Notes: generated by a model not told the origin, from the letters alone. A stretch of 64,000 nt of DNA from Opacimonas sp014872805 (GCA_014872805.1 WKFN01000008.1:61722-125721), one strand, 5' to 3'; positions 42,118 to 51,768 are shown, counted from the first letter of the stretch. Numbers and translations: made by a program.

Positions 42118-42815
42118 TGACAAACACCCTACAGGATGTACTCAAGCTTCACCAAGTTGCGTTTACTCATGCAAACGCCACATCTGAGCACCCGACCCTA
42201 GATATAAAACAATGGGTTGTGCGCGACGGAGAGTCTGTATTTTTACAAGGCAAATCCGGCTCTGGGAAAAGTACCCTGCTGAACCTAGTTGCAGGTACCC
42301 TTACCCCGCAAAGAGGAAGTATTGCGATAGCAGGTACCGATATAACGCAACTATCTAATACACAGCGAGATATCTTCCGTGCGCAGCATCTCGGGATTGT
42401 GTTTCAGCAATTTAATTTGGTGCCGTATTTAAGCGTTCTAGACAATGTGCTTATCGCTGGGTATTTTGCTAATAATACGCAAATGGACTTACGAGAAAGA
42501 GCACTGGAGTTGTGCCTAAGACTGGCACTAAGCGAGCACCTACTAACACAAGAGGCTAGAAATATTAGCATCGGACAACAACAACGTGTGGCTATTGCAC
42601 GTGCTTTACTCAATCGTCCTCGATTACTACTTGTTGATGAACCCACGTCTGCGCTTGATGCGGATGCGACACAAAGCTTCATGGATCTTCTCAAACAAGA
42701 ACAACAGGCCAACCATTGTGCTATGGTGTTCGTCAGTCACGATCCGAACTTAGCTCAATACTGTGATACGCAAATCACAATGTCCCAACTCAATTCCGTC
42801 GCAGGAGCCAAATAA
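42117..42815 (+). CDS. ABC transporter ATP-binding protein, LolD/MacB-like
   Basis: 232-aa ATPase with Walker A GKSGSGKST (45-53), Q-loop FQQFNLVPYLSVLDNV, signature ISIGQQQRVAIARAL and Walker B LLLVDEPTSALD. The FQQFNLVPYL Q-loop and short length are typical of the LolD/MacB/FtsE class that drives mechanotransmission permeases rather than import channels. Next gene encodes an FtsX-type permease. Confidence 0.92.
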   Translation: MTNTLQDVLKLHQVAFTHANATSEHPTLDIKQWVVRDGESVFLQGKSGSGKSTLLNLVAGTLTPQRGSIAIAGTDITQLSNTQRDIFRAQHLGIVFQQFNLVPYLSVLDNVLIAGYFANNTQMDLRERALELCLRLALSEHLLTQEARNISIGQQQRVAIARALLNRPRLLLVDEPTSALDADATQSFMDLLKQEQQANHCAMVFVSHDPNLAQYCDTQITMSQLNSVAGAK

Positions 42816-42818
42816 TTT

Positions 42819-44132
42819 ATGTTATTGCGTCTGGCGATCCGCAGCCTTAAATTTCGTAAACAATCTGTGTTATTAACATTCATCGCGATGTTTTTGAGCC
42901 TCAGCGTTTTATTTGCGGTAGAACATATTCGCGCGCAAGTAAAAGAGAGTTTTACCAGAAGTGTGTCTGGAGTCGATCTCATCGTCGGGCCACGCACTGG
43001 AGATCTCACTTTGTTATTGTCAAGTGTCTTCCATCACGGAGTCCCCTCCTCAGCCATGACTCTGGACGACCTCAATGCTATCAGTAACCACCGAGAAGTT
43101 TCGTGGTCGGTGCCCGTCAGTTTGGGCGACACCCACGCTGGCTTCACAGTTGTGGGAACAAACACAGATTTTTTTGAATATTTTCAGACGGGTGAGCAAG
43201 TGCCTTTGTCATTCGCAAACGGGCGAGCCTTTGCCGCCAGCAATGAAATTGTCATTGGGGCACAGGTGGCTAAATCCTTACATTACCAGGTTGGTCAATC
43301 TATCGTTCTCGCGCATGGGTTAGGGGAAGTGAGTTTTCACCATCATGATGACCACCCTCTATTGATTGTCGGAATCTTAGCTCCGACAGGTACACCAGTG
43401 GATCATGCTTTGTATACCTCTTTGCAAGCTCTTGCACAAGCCCATGATAGCCCGCCGAAAAGCCTAAAGCGGCCAGCACCATATAATCATTCCGACACCC
43501 ATGCTCATCGCCATGACCATGAATCAGTGTTGATAGATGTCTCTCTCCCTGACCCAAGCAAACCTTTACTTACTATGCCAGCGAACACAGACATCACATC
43601 TGCTTTTTTAGGCTTAAATAACCCTGTTGCCATACTGAGTTTGCAACGAATAATTAATCGCGATACCGTTCGACCATTGAGTGCCATTATTCCTGGTGTG
43701 ACATTAAACCAGTTATGGCAAATTTTGCGTTTTGTAGAAACCACGTTACAAGTCATTACTTGGCTAATTGTGTTTGCCACATTATTAGGTTTAGTCACCA
43801 TGATACTGGCCAGTATGCGCGAGCGACAAGCTGAGTTCGCCGTGTTTAGAGCGCTTGGGGCAAGGCCTGGACAAATATTTTGGCTAATCCAACTCGAAGC
43901 CCTTACATTAGCTATTTTGGCGATTTTAGCCAGTATTATGTTATTAAGCGCTATAATTAACTTCGGTGGAAGTTCACTTTCATTGGCATTAGGCGTATCA
44001 GTGTCAACAACACTTTTGAATAAGACGCTGTTGATGAATATTGGTTGGGTACTTTTAAGTGTGATACTAAGCACCAGCATCCCTGCATGGAATGCCTATA
44101 AAAATAATTTACAAAGCAGTTTACAACAATAA
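42819..44132 (+). CDS. FtsX/MacB-type ABC permease with histidine-rich periplasmic loop
   Basis: 437-aa permease with one N-terminal TM (about 18-36), a large periplasmic domain (about 37-300), then three TMs (about 305-430, MERQAEFAVFRALGARPGQI-like coupling region). The periplasmic part carries HHHDDH and HSDTHAHRHDHE clusters, a probable metal-binding loop. FtsX-type permeases with such loops occur with DUF2796 and DUF3299 proteins in zinc-regulated loci (from memory). Those partners are absent here. A periplasmic zinc role is inferred. Coupled to the ATPase with a 3-base gap. Confidence 0.85.
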   Translation: MLLRLAIRSLKFRKQSVLLTFIAMFLSLSVLFAVEHIRAQVKESFTRSVSGVDLIVGPRTGDLTLLLSSVFHHGVPSSAMTLDDLNAISNHREVSWSVPVSLGDTHAGFTVVGTNTDFFEYFQTGEQVPLSFANGRAFAASNEIVIGAQVAKSLHYQVGQSIVLAHGLGEVSFHHHDDHPLLIVGILAPTGTPVDHALYTSLQALAQAHDSPPKSLKRPAPYNHSDTHAHRHDHESVLIDVSLPDPSKPLLTMPANTDITSAFLGLNNPVAILSLQRIINRDTVRPLSAIIPGVTLNQLWQILRFVETTLQVITWLIVFATLLGLVTMILASMRERQAEFAVFRALGARPGQIFWLIQLEALTLAILAILASIMLLSAIINFGGSSLSLALGVSVSTTLLNKTLLMNIGWVLLSVILSTSIPAWNAYKNNLQSSLQQ

Positions 44133-44144
44133 AAGGTTAACCTA

Positions 44145-47100
44145 ATGACGACAAAAAAAATTGCCATCGCACTGATCTCAATACTGTTCAGTTCCAGCGT
44201 ATTCGCTGCAGATTATTGGCAACGTTACAGCGCCAAAGAAACCGACCAGTTTGGTGTTGAGGCCACTTTTTATGGACTCGATACAAACGCAATACGTTCT
44301 GCTTTACAAAGCGACATGCACATTACCGTACCTGCTGCAGATGGCACTATGCATACTTATGCGCTTACTCCTAGTCGAGTGTTACCTGAGGCTCTGGCGC
44401 GTAAATACCCACAATTACAATCTTATGTCGGTGTGAATGTCGAGCATCCACAATTGACAGGGCGTTTTGACTGGTCACATCGCGGTATGCACGCCATGTT
44501 TGATACCCCTTTGCAAGACCGCACTGAGCAGACGTTGCGTACATTTATCGACCCTGTCAATGCGAGCAAACACCATGTTTATCAAGTCAGTGACGAAAGC
44601 CTACACAATTTTAGGCATCAACATAATAAACTTGCCCCAAAAATCATCCGTGAGTTATCAGTCAATCAACCAACAGTGACCAAACAACGGCGCCTAGTCC
44701 AGGCCCGTACACCGAGTAGTATTATCACTTACCGTCTTGCAATCACTGCTACGGGGGATTATTCGGCATTTATCGGTGCAGAAAACAAAGCAGATGTTAT
44801 GGCTGAGTTAACGGCAATGACTAATCGGCTCAATGAAGTGTTTTTAGTCGAGGTAGGGGCACGGTTTGAACTTGTCAGTAACAATGACGATGTGATTTTT
44901 CTAGATGCCGAAAGCGACCCTTTTAACAATGACTCAGACGATGGCACTCTGAATCGAGATGTCCAAGACGATGCGATCGGCGTGTTGAACTATGATGTTG
45001 GTCATGTTGTGAATTCTGACGGTGGCGGTTTGGCTGTGCTCAACTCACTATGTAGTCGAGCCTTCAAAGCCGACGGTCTCTCAGGTATCGCAGCAACAGG
45101 CAGTAATGACGCATTTTGGGTGGATATTGTCGCGCATGAGCTCGGCCATCAATTTGGTGCGACGCATACTTTTAATAGTGATGCGGGCAGTTGTGATGGC
45201 AATGGTTCTGCACAAACTGCTGTAGAGCCAGGTTCCGGCTCAACTATTATGTCGTATGCGGGTTTGTGTAGCGATACCAATGTCAGCACTTTCGTGCATG
45301 ATAATTTTCACGCTATTTCGTTAGCACAGATGCTAGAGCACCGTCAGATAGTCGATGAAAATCAATTTGGTTTTTATCTCAACAGCTGTGGCACTGTCAG
45401 TGTCAGTGGTAACAATCACCCTGAAGTTGACGCGGGTAACGATTATACAATCCCTGCTAATACCTACTTTGAACTCACCGCGACAGCAAGTGATGTCAAT
45501 CCTGATGATGTCCTCACGTATAGCTGGGAACAAATTGATGCAGCCGGTTTTGGTGGCGCAAGTAGTTCTGAAGAAGATCTACTAACCGACCAAGGTACAG
45601 GACCGCTCATCCGTGCGCGCACGCCAAGTGTTAGCCCGAGTCGCCATATCCCAGATCGCACAGTGCAACGCTCCGGTAACGTCGTGATTGGTGAAGTATT
45701 ACCGACTACATCAAGAACAATGGACTTCTCCATTACGGTTCGAGATAACCAAGGTGGGGTGGCACGTGATGAGATGACCGTGACAGTTGACAATACCGCT
45801 GGGCCTCTTGAAATCACGACCGAACTGTCAGGACAGTTTTTTGAGACCAATCCCATCAGCATAAATTGGAACGTGAATGGCACCGATGCTGCACGTTTTA
45901 ACTGTGCCTCATTGGATGCATTTATCTCTATCAACGGTGGGGTTACCTACGACCAACAAGTTGCCAGTAACCTACCAAACAATGGTTCTGCGAGCATCAA
46001 TTTACCCATCACCAATGGGCGTCAAAACTTCCAAACTTTAATGCTTAAGTGTTCGGATAATATCTTTTTTGCTTCGCATCGCGGTACGTTTTCGAGTGAT
46101 ATTGAAGGCATTCCATTAACCATTACCGGGCAAAGTATGTTAACCGTGACCGAAGATACGTCAATTACGTTATCTATGAGCGATTTTAGCACTAACGAAA
46201 CAGCATCGACGCTGACGGTTTTATCCGGTACTAACTATACGTTTGATGGCCTCATAGTCACGCCAAGTGCAGATTTTAATGGCAATTTGTCTGTTAACGT
46301 ACAAGCAAGCGCAGGTGCCAACACCAGTGCATTGTTTGCCGCGCAAGTCACGGTAACGCCAGTCAATGACGCCCCTACAGCAATCTCATCTACGGCCAGT
46401 TTTGTCGCCAACACGACAGACAATGTCATTAATTTAAGTATCAATGATGTGGATGGCGATACGTTGACCGTCACCGAAGCCACAGCAGATGGCAGTGGTA
46501 CAGTAGTAATAGCTGGACAAACGTTACAATATACACCAGCAGCTGATTTTACCGGTTCCGAGACGATTAGCTATACGGTTTCTGATGGTATCGAATCGGC
46601 TAGCGCAACGGTGACCGTTGATGTGACACCTGAGCCGGTTGTGTTAACCGTTTCAGGCTTTACTGAAACAACAACGCAAGAAGATATTCCAGTTCAAATT
46701 AGCATCGAAGACTTTACCACCAATATCCAAGCCACTGGCATGGTGATTTTAAGTGGCGCGAACTATACAGTATCAGATACCACTATTACCCCTTCGGCAA
46801 ACTTTAATGGCACCCTTGCTGTTAATGTACAGCTCAGTGCTGGAGATGTGTTAGCGGATGTGTTTGTTGCGAATATCACAGTTGACCCGGTCAATGATAC
46901 GCCTGTGGTCAATGATGAAACTCGCTCAACCACATCAGGAACGGCCATTAGTATTAATGTGCTCACCAATGATACGGATGTGGATAACGATACCTTGTCC
47001 GTCACAAACATCGATTATTCGGGTACGGGTACCGCTACGTTAGACAATAACGTCGTCAGCTTTACCTCTGCGGCGAATTTTACAGGTACTGAAACTATTA

Positions 47101-47285
47101 CTTATGTGGTCTCTGACGGTACGGAAGACGTTACTGGAACAATTACTATCACGGTTACTGCACCCCCCGTCTCACCACCATCATCGGGGGGTGGCGGTGG
47201 TGGTAGCATGCACTGGCTGCTGCTACTAGGGTTATTTGGCTTAACTCTACAACGCCGCTGCACAATCATTAAGGATATTAAATGA
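44145..47285 (+). CDS. Secreted reprolysin-like zinc metalloprotease with cadherin-like repeats and GlyGly-CTERM
   Basis: 1046 aa. Signal peptide MTTKKIAIALISILFSSSVFA, then an N-terminal region to about 195, and a metzincin domain (about 200-420) with HELGHQFGATH (His331, Glu332, His335, His341) and the Met-turn IMSYAGLC. Next come a PKD/Ig-like region (about 425-570), a spacer, and two cadherin/VCBS-like repeats (VNDAPTAISST..., VNDTPVVNDETRS...). The tail SGGGGGGSMHWLLLLGLFGL followed by arginines is a GlyGly-CTERM signal, processed by rhombosortase after type II secretion. Function: extracellular or surface proteolysis, possibly of nutrient proteins. In the operon with ABC genes and GST. 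Confidence 0.92.
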   Translation: MTTKKIAIALISILFSSSVFAADYWQRYSAKETDQFGVEATFYGLDTNAIRSALQSDMHITVPAADGTMHTYALTPSRVLPEALARKYPQLQSYVGVNVEHPQLTGRFDWSHRGMHAMFDTPLQDRTEQTLRTFIDPVNASKHHVYQVSDESLHNFRHQHNKLAPKIIRELSVNQPTVTKQRRLVQARTPSSIITYRLAITATGDYSAFIGAENKADVMAELTAMTNRLNEVFLVEVGARFELVSNNDDVIFLDAESDPFNNDSDDGTLNRDVQDDAIGVLNYDVGHVVNSDGGGLAVLNSLCSRAFKADGLSGIAATGSNDAFWVDIVAHELGHQFGATHTFNSDAGSCDGNGSAQTAVEPGSGSTIMSYAGLCSDTNVSTFVHDNFHAISLAQMLEHRQIVDENQFGFYLNSCGTVSVSGNNHPEVDAGNDYTIPANTYFELTATASDVNPDDVLTYSWEQIDAAGFGGASSSEEDLLTDQGTGPLIRARTPSVSPSRHIPDRTVQRSGNVVIGEVLPTTSRTMDFSITVRDNQGGVARDEMTVTVDNTAGPLEITTELSGQFFETNPISINWNVNGTDAARFNCASLDAFISINGGVTYDQQVASNLPNNGSASINLPITNGRQNFQTLMLKCSDNIFFASHRGTFSSDIEGIPLTITGQSMLTVTEDTSITLSMSDFSTNETASTLTVLSGTNYTFDGLIVTPSADFNGNLSVNVQASAGANTSALFAAQVTVTPVNDAPTAISSTASFVANTTDNVINLSINDVDGDTLTVTEATADGSGTVVIAGQTLQYTPAADFTGSETISYTVSDGIESASATVTVDVTPEPVVLTVSGFTETTTQEDIPVQISIEDFTTNIQATGMVILSGANYTVSDTTITPSANFNGTLAVNVQLSAGDVLADVFVANITVDPVNDTPVVNDETRSTTSGTAISINVLTNDTDVDNDTLSVTNIDYSGTGTATLDNNVVSFTSAANFTGTETITYVVSDGTEDVTGTITITVTAPPVSPPSSGGGGGGSMHWLLLLGLFGLTLQRRCTIIKDIK

Positions 47286-47854
47286 TTTTATATGGTTCTA
47301 CGACGTCGCCTTATGTACGACGTCTGCGCCTACTGTTACAAGGCGTGGAATATGACTTTCAGAAAGTTCAGGTTTTTCAAGTGGAATACCGCGAGGATTT
47401 TGCCAAGATCAACCCAGTCATGAAAGTGCCAGCGCTGGTCGATGGAGACATGACATTATTTGATTCGAATATTATCGCTGAGCATCTGCATAACAAACTA
47501 GATAAACCGTTTTTGTCGATTACGCAAAAAAATGTTTTAGCCACTATCAATGGTGTACTGGATTCATTAGTCCAAGTGATGATTTTGAGTCGTGAGGGAA
47601 TATCTGCGGAACAAGCTCCAACGTATATCGGCTTACAAGAGGAACGTGCTCAGTTGTGTTTTGCTTATTTGGACCACTTACTGGAAGCAGGCGAGTTTAG
47701 TGAATGGGATTTTTTATCGATCAGTCTTTACACAACATTAGATTGGATCGCATTTAGACAAATGAGTGATTGGTCGGCCTACCCCAACTTAAAGGCGTTT
47801 TACACTCGACATCAAAAGCGTGATGACGTCATACAAACTGATCCCAGACTATGA
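47282..47854 (+). CDS. Glutathione S-transferase family protein
   Basis: 190 aa with an N-terminal thioredoxin fold (MILYGSTTSPYVRRLRLLLQG, cis-Pro region MKVPALVDGD, DSNIIAEHL) and an alpha-helical C-terminal domain. The active Ser/Cys position holds Ser-Pro (TTSPYVRR). Substrate unknown. Overlaps the protease gene by 4 bases (ATGA), so coupled to it. The operon ends here in a terminator shared with the convergent receptor gene. Confidence 0.88.
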   Translation: MILYGSTTSPYVRRLRLLLQGVEYDFQKVQVFQVEYREDFAKINPVMKVPALVDGDMTLFDSNIIAEHLHNKLDKPFLSITQKNVLATINGVLDSLVQVMILSREGISAEQAPTYIGLQEERAQLCFAYLDHLLEAGEFSEWDFLSISLYTTLDWIAFRQMSDWSAYPNLKAFYTRHQKRDDVIQTDPRL

Positions 47855-47858
47855 AGCA

Positions 47859-47892
47859 AAAAACCCGTGAGCCTTACAACCCACGGGTTTTT
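47859..47892. terminator. Bidirectional terminator between GST and TonB receptor genes
   Basis: AAAAACCCGTG (47859-47869) pairs with CACGGGTTTTT (47882-47892) over 11 bp, with A and T runs on both sides. It serves two convergent genes. Confidence 0.93.
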
Positions 47893-47913
47893 ATCTCTAC
47901 ATAACCAGTTTTG

Positions 47914-50337
47914 TTAAAACTGTCCGCGTATACCGACTTTAATGTTGCGACCCGCGAGCGGCGCTTCATCTTTTAGAAATGAAGTATGCACTTGAGCATA
48001 TTCATCAAACAGGTTTTTGACTTGGGCGTATAACACTAAGTCGACATTTTGCACATCCATATAGTAATTGAAGTTCGCATTAACTAGTGTATAAGCATCG
48101 GTATGCGATTCTTCCATTGCTACATTGTCTTGTTCAAAGACATGTTGCAATGACACTTGAGCCATATAATCATTGGTTTGATAGGTCCCTTTGAACAATG
48201 CTCGCATCGGTGGGGTACGTGGCAAATCGCCATTATCAGAACGTGCACGCACATAATCCAACTGCACTAATGAGTGAAGCTGTGGCGTAAATTGGTAATT
48301 TACCTGTGCTTCAAAGCCCGAGAGCGTCGCATCCACTTGTGTATATTGATAAATCGGCAAATCGCTGCCATGATCGTGTTCGTCGTGCTCACCTTCCTGT
48401 ATTTCATCATGTTCATCCTGATGTTCGTCATCATGATGCTCAATCATATCGGAGGTGAATCCAGTGTCATTCAGCGCGAGGTAGTTATCTACGCGGTTGT
48501 AAAAGACGTTAAACACAAAACCAAGATCACCGCTAAATTTACGCCACGTTAAATCAATGTTCTGCGAGGTTTCAATGTCCACTTCGATATCATGCGTTTC
48601 GATATCTAAGTGACCATCGTGTAACTCTACTTCAAATAATGCACCGACTTCATATGTCCGTGTCGCGATATGCGGACCATTTGCAAAAATCTCTGCTGCA
48701 GATGGCGCACGCTGCGCATTAGACAGCGCAATACTGTAGTTGTAGCCCGGCGCATAATCATGCACTACACCAGCTGAAACACTCACCGGTGTAAAGGACT
48801 CTGATAGGATACCATCTTCTAGTTCCGCATCGATATCCACGGATTCAACACGTGCACCAAACTGATACAAAAAATCACCTTCGTGATATTCGCCTAGCCA
48901 GGATAAACCCAGCATCGAAGTATCGGTATGAGGGGTAAATGCTTCTTCACCATCCGCGGCAAAATCTTGCGTCTTGTATTGTAAGCTGACCGCATTGCGT
49001 AAATGTCCCTTGGGACGTAGTTCTAAGTCTACTTTCGCTTCATGGGTTTCATTGTAAAAACCAGTTCCAACTTCACCGTTTTCAATTTCAACGTGTGCAT
49101 AATCAATATAAGAATACTTTGCATTAATCGCATTCAGCCAGCCATCGTTAAAGGTTAAACGCGATAACACTTGAACGCGGTCTTGTTCCATATCAGCGAA
49201 CACATTTTCTTCTTCATGGTCGTCATGAACAGCATTATCATGCTCCCCGTGTTCATCTTCATGACCATGAGCGTGGCCTGGAATACCATATTCTTTATTC
49301 AAACGACCAAATGATACCCCAACAAAACCATTGTCGAGCAGGTAGCTTGCGCCAACGGTAAAGCCATCACTCGTATATTGCGAATTTTCAACTTTTGCTT
49401 CTGTATGTTCTGCATGCTCTTCATGTCCATGTACTTCGTGGTCATCATCGTGATCTGCTGTATCCATGTCATGCTCATCATGTTCTTCGTGATGCCCACC
49501 GTCAGGGATGTCGTACTCATCGGCATCGCGATAAAAGGCATTTGCTGTGAGAACGATGTTACCCAAGGCTTGTTTTACATTGAAGCTTCCTGCGGTTTCT
49601 TCATTAACGCTCGCTTGACTTAGGTTAAACTGAAATTCATCGTCTGCATCGGTAGCAATACGTTCATCAACGACATTGACCACTCCGCCAATTGCCCCAC
49701 TGCCGTAAAATAGCGTAGCAGGACCTCTAAATATCTCTATTTGCTGTGCGGTCGAAGTGTCCGTAGCTATCACATGGTCTGCGCCGATGCGCGATGCGTC
49801 ACCAGCATCTAAGCCGTTTTGCGTAATCAATACTCGTGGACCGTCTAAACCACGAATAATTGGGCTACTCGCCACGCCTGCATAAGCGGTAGAATGCACA
49901 CCAATTTCTTCTGATAGCGTGTCACCTAAGGTTGCGGTTTGCGCGTTGCGCAATTCGTCTTCTGCCATCACACTGATGGGCAGTGCTGATTCAACTAGCG
50001 AGGCATGTAAGGGCATCCCGCTGATATCGATCACTTCAATCGAACTTTGTAATAAGCCAACTTGAATCGGATTGTTTGAATCTTGTACGAATACGGTTTG
50101 ATGGGCATAGTTTTGAGCGGCGACATGCAATTCAACCTTCTTCGTTACGCCTGCCGGTAATACAAATTCACCAGCTGAATTCGAACGCAAAATAGTGTTG
50201 CTGCCTTTTATGGTAATTTTGGCATTTGGAATTGGCTGTGCAGTCTGGGCATCAGTAATAACGCCGGTATTTGATTGTGCTGATGCAAAACACGATGCGA
50301 TGGCTAAAGATAATGCTGAAAGCTTTTTCATGAACAT
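47914..50337 (-). CDS. ZnuD-like TonB-dependent zinc receptor with histidine-rich loops
   Basis: Outer membrane receptor, about 807 aa. Signal peptide MKKLSALSLAIASCFASAQ, then a carboxypeptidase-regulatory-like domain (about 22-100), plug (about 115-240, ALPISVMAEDELRN ... RGLDGPRVLITQNGLDAGDAS), barrel and a C-terminal Phe. Three His/Asp/Glu-rich extracellular loops (GGHHEEHDEHD, HAHGHEDEHGEHD, HHDDEHQDEHDE) resemble zinc-capturing loops of ZnuD. A Zur-box-like palindrome lies upstream. The start is at ATG 50337 or 50331 behind AGGGAG; longer frames run over the palindrome. Zinc specificity is inferred from loops and operator together. Confidence 0.9.
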   Translation of the reverse strand: MFMKKLSALSLAIASCFASAQSNTGVITDAQTAQPIPNAKITIKGSNTILRSNSAGEFVLPAGVTKKVELHVAAQNYAHQTVFVQDSNNPIQVGLLQSSIEVIDISGMPLHASLVESALPISVMAEDELRNAQTATLGDTLSEEIGVHSTAYAGVASSPIIRGLDGPRVLITQNGLDAGDASRIGADHVIATDTSTAQQIEIFRGPATLFYGSGAIGGVVNVVDERIATDADDEFQFNLSQASVNEETAGSFNVKQALGNIVLTANAFYRDADEYDIPDGGHHEEHDEHDMDTADHDDDHEVHGHEEHAEHTEAKVENSQYTSDGFTVGASYLLDNGFVGVSFGRLNKEYGIPGHAHGHEDEHGEHDNAVHDDHEEENVFADMEQDRVQVLSRLTFNDGWLNAINAKYSYIDYAHVEIENGEVGTGFYNETHEAKVDLELRPKGHLRNAVSLQYKTQDFAADGEEAFTPHTDTSMLGLSWLGEYHEGDFLYQFGARVESVDIDAELEDGILSESFTPVSVSAGVVHDYAPGYNYSIALSNAQRAPSAAEIFANGPHIATRTYEVGALFEVELHDGHLDIETHDIEVDIETSQNIDLTWRKFSGDLGFVFNVFYNRVDNYLALNDTGFTSDMIEHHDDEHQDEHDEIQEGEHDEHDHGSDLPIYQYTQVDATLSGFEAQVNYQFTPQLHSLVQLDYVRARSDNGDLPRTPPMRALFKGTYQTNDYMAQVSLQHVFEQDNVAMEESHTDAYTLVNANFNYYMDVQNVDLVLYAQVKNLFDEYAQVHTSFLKDEAPLAGRNIKVGIRGQF

Positions 50338-50362
50338 GCTACTCCCTGGAATATAATTATTT

Positions 50363-50377
50363 TGTGATATTATCACA
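50363..50377. promoter_or_regulatory. Zur-box-like operator of the zinc receptor gene
   Basis: TGTGATA-T-TATCACA is a perfect 7-base-arm palindrome. It resembles gammaproteobacterial Zur sites such as those of znu genes (TGTTATA..TATCACA type). It lies 26 bases before the receptor start codon. The match is by eye. Confidence 0.7.
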
Positions 50378-50416
50378 TAACAATCACATATCAAGCAAAG
50401 AAGCACTTACATTAGG

Positions 50417-50974
50417 TTAAACTTTTTTGACAATCTGAGCAGGATTGCCCACTACAACCACTCGATCGGGTATATCTTTCGTTACAATACTCCCCGCTCC
50501 AATCGTAACGCCATTTCCCACAGTAATCCCTGGAAGAATGATAGCACCCCCACCAATCCACACATCATTACCGATGTGGATGGGTTCTCCCGATTCGGTG
50601 TTGCGTCGTTCAATGGGATCAAGGGGATGAGTGGCACCGGTAATTGTGACATTAGGACCACAAAATACATTCTCACCGATATTGACCTCGCACACATCTA
50701 AAATGGTCAAATTGTGATTAGCGTAAAAATTGTTGCCTAAGGTAATGTTGTAGCCATAATCGACCCAGAAATTGGGTTCGATATGCGCACGGCCTTTGAG
50801 ATTGACCAGTTCTGCGAGGATCCCATTGCGTTTTTTGTAGTGATTAGGATGACACTGATTAAAGCGATGGCATAAGTCTTTAGCGTGCTTACGCTCCTTT
50901 AAGATATCAGGATCCCAACCAATGTAAGGTAAGCCCGCAAGCATCTTTTGTTTTTCAGTGAGCGCTTCACTCAT
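50417..50974 (-). CDS. Maltose/galactoside O-acetyltransferase family (hexapeptide repeat)
   Basis: 185-aa left-handed beta-helix acetyltransferase using acetyl-CoA. An N-terminal Mac domain (MSEALTEKQKMLAGLPYIGWDP...) is followed by hexapeptide turns (IEPNFWVDYGYNITLGNNFYANHN ... IGNDVWIGGGAIILPGITVGNG) with the catalytic His in ITGATHPLDP. ATG 50974 is preferred over 50989 because AGAGG sits just before it. Acceptor sugar unknown. Follows a small unknown gene on the same strand. Confidence 0.9.
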   Translation of the reverse strand: MSEALTEKQKMLAGLPYIGWDPDILKERKHAKDLCHRFNQCHPNHYKKRNGILAELVNLKGRAHIEPNFWVDYGYNITLGNNFYANHNLTILDVCEVNIGENVFCGPNVTITGATHPLDPIERRNTESGEPIHIGNDVWIGGGAIILPGITVGNGVTIGAGSIVTKDIPDRVVVVGNPAQIVKKV

Positions 50975-51001
50975 GTAGCCTCTATTCATTCACAGCGTTG
51001 A

Positions 51002-51172
51002 TTACGCTAATAATATCATAACCACATTCTCAGGCTCATCGTTACGACACTTTTCAATGTCATCCTCAGACCAACCACAGTTAATGAGCAAATCATGCGC
51101 AATTTGTTTTGCCGCTATTGTAGTTTCTGGGTTGTGAATTGTTTTTACCGCCATGACCTGATAATCGTCCAT
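51002..51172 (-). CDS. Small unknown protein (56 aa)
   Basis: Starts MDDYQVMAVKTIHNPETTIA at ATG 51172, chosen because AGGAGG lies seven bases upstream. A longer in-frame reading to 51235 lacks a ribosome site. Acidic and soluble, with a single Cys pair (NCGWSEDDIEKCRND). No family recognised. About 28 bases before the acetyltransferase start, so possibly cotranscribed. Confidence 0.55.
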   Translation of the reverse strand: MDDYQVMAVKTIHNPETTIAAKQIAHDLLINCGWSEDDIEKCRNDEPENVVMILLA

Positions 51173-51306
51173 AGCGTCCCTCCTGACAAAGTGTAAAAAC
51201 ATTGGAAGAACTAAACGGCGTTCCCATAACGCCATTTATCCATGTTTAATTGTCATACGAGACTATAGTCTTAGTAGATCATGTTGCATTTATAGTTTTA
51301 AATATG

Positions 51307-51768
51307 TTATGGCGTTTTGGAAGTAAATTCAGCGATGTATTGACCACCGTCTATGGTTGCAACAAATCTGAGTGTTTTTTCGCTTCCCGATTGCGCCAGT
51401 TGCTCAGCTAATTTTGTCTTTTGATACCAATAATGGGGGCTGTCTTTCATCCCCATGCGATATGTTTCTGACATGCCATTTTCGTCTACAACAAATAGCG
51501 TCATCGTATCCAAAGCAAATGTGGAATTTGCTGTGGTTAAGCCACCTTCTTCATAAATACTGATACGCAAATTATCGACGGCCAAAATACACTCTTTGGT
51601 CAATATATTGCACTGTCCATCTTCGGGTGTCATTTGATAAAAACGGACTTCAGATGCCTTATGCTCTTCCCACATATCTGCTGCGGCAAAACCGAGGATC
51701 AACAAAATAGGCGCGATAAAAATCGCCACTTTGGTGTGTTTATCAAGTTTAGAAAACGCTTTAATCAT
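51307..51768 (-). CDS. Unknown single-pass membrane protein
   Basis: 153 aa with one N-terminal membrane segment (VAIFIAPILLILGFAAADMW, about 14-33) and a periplasmic domain of about 120 aa. The pair CNILTKEC may form a disulfide. No known domain recognised. The beta-rich composition and a bare TM anchor are seen in many alteromonad hypothetical proteins. No operon partner is evident. Confidence 0.65.
   Translation of the reverse strand: MIKAFSKLDKHTKVAIFIAPILLILGFAAADMWEEHKASEVRFYQMTPEDGQCNILTKECILAVDNLRISIYEEGGLTTANSTFALDTMTLFVVDENGMSETYRMGMKDSPHYWYQKTKLAEQLAQSGSEKTLRFVATIDGGQYIAEFTSKTP

Noticed and set aside
44145..47285. Type I secretion or RTX adhesin
   Set aside because: The protein has an N-terminal signal peptide and a GlyGly-CTERM tail and lacks GGxGxD nonapeptide repeats, which argues for type II secretion.
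47914..50337. Possible repeat-driven or mobile element signal from CAT/TGT-rich tracts
   Set aside because: These tracts encode the His/Asp/Glu loops of the receptor in a single intact frame; no terminal repeats or transposase.
51002..51235. 77-aa version of the small unknown protein
   Set aside because: Only the ATG at 51172 has a ribosome site (AGGAGG); the extra 21 N-terminal residues look like translated leader.
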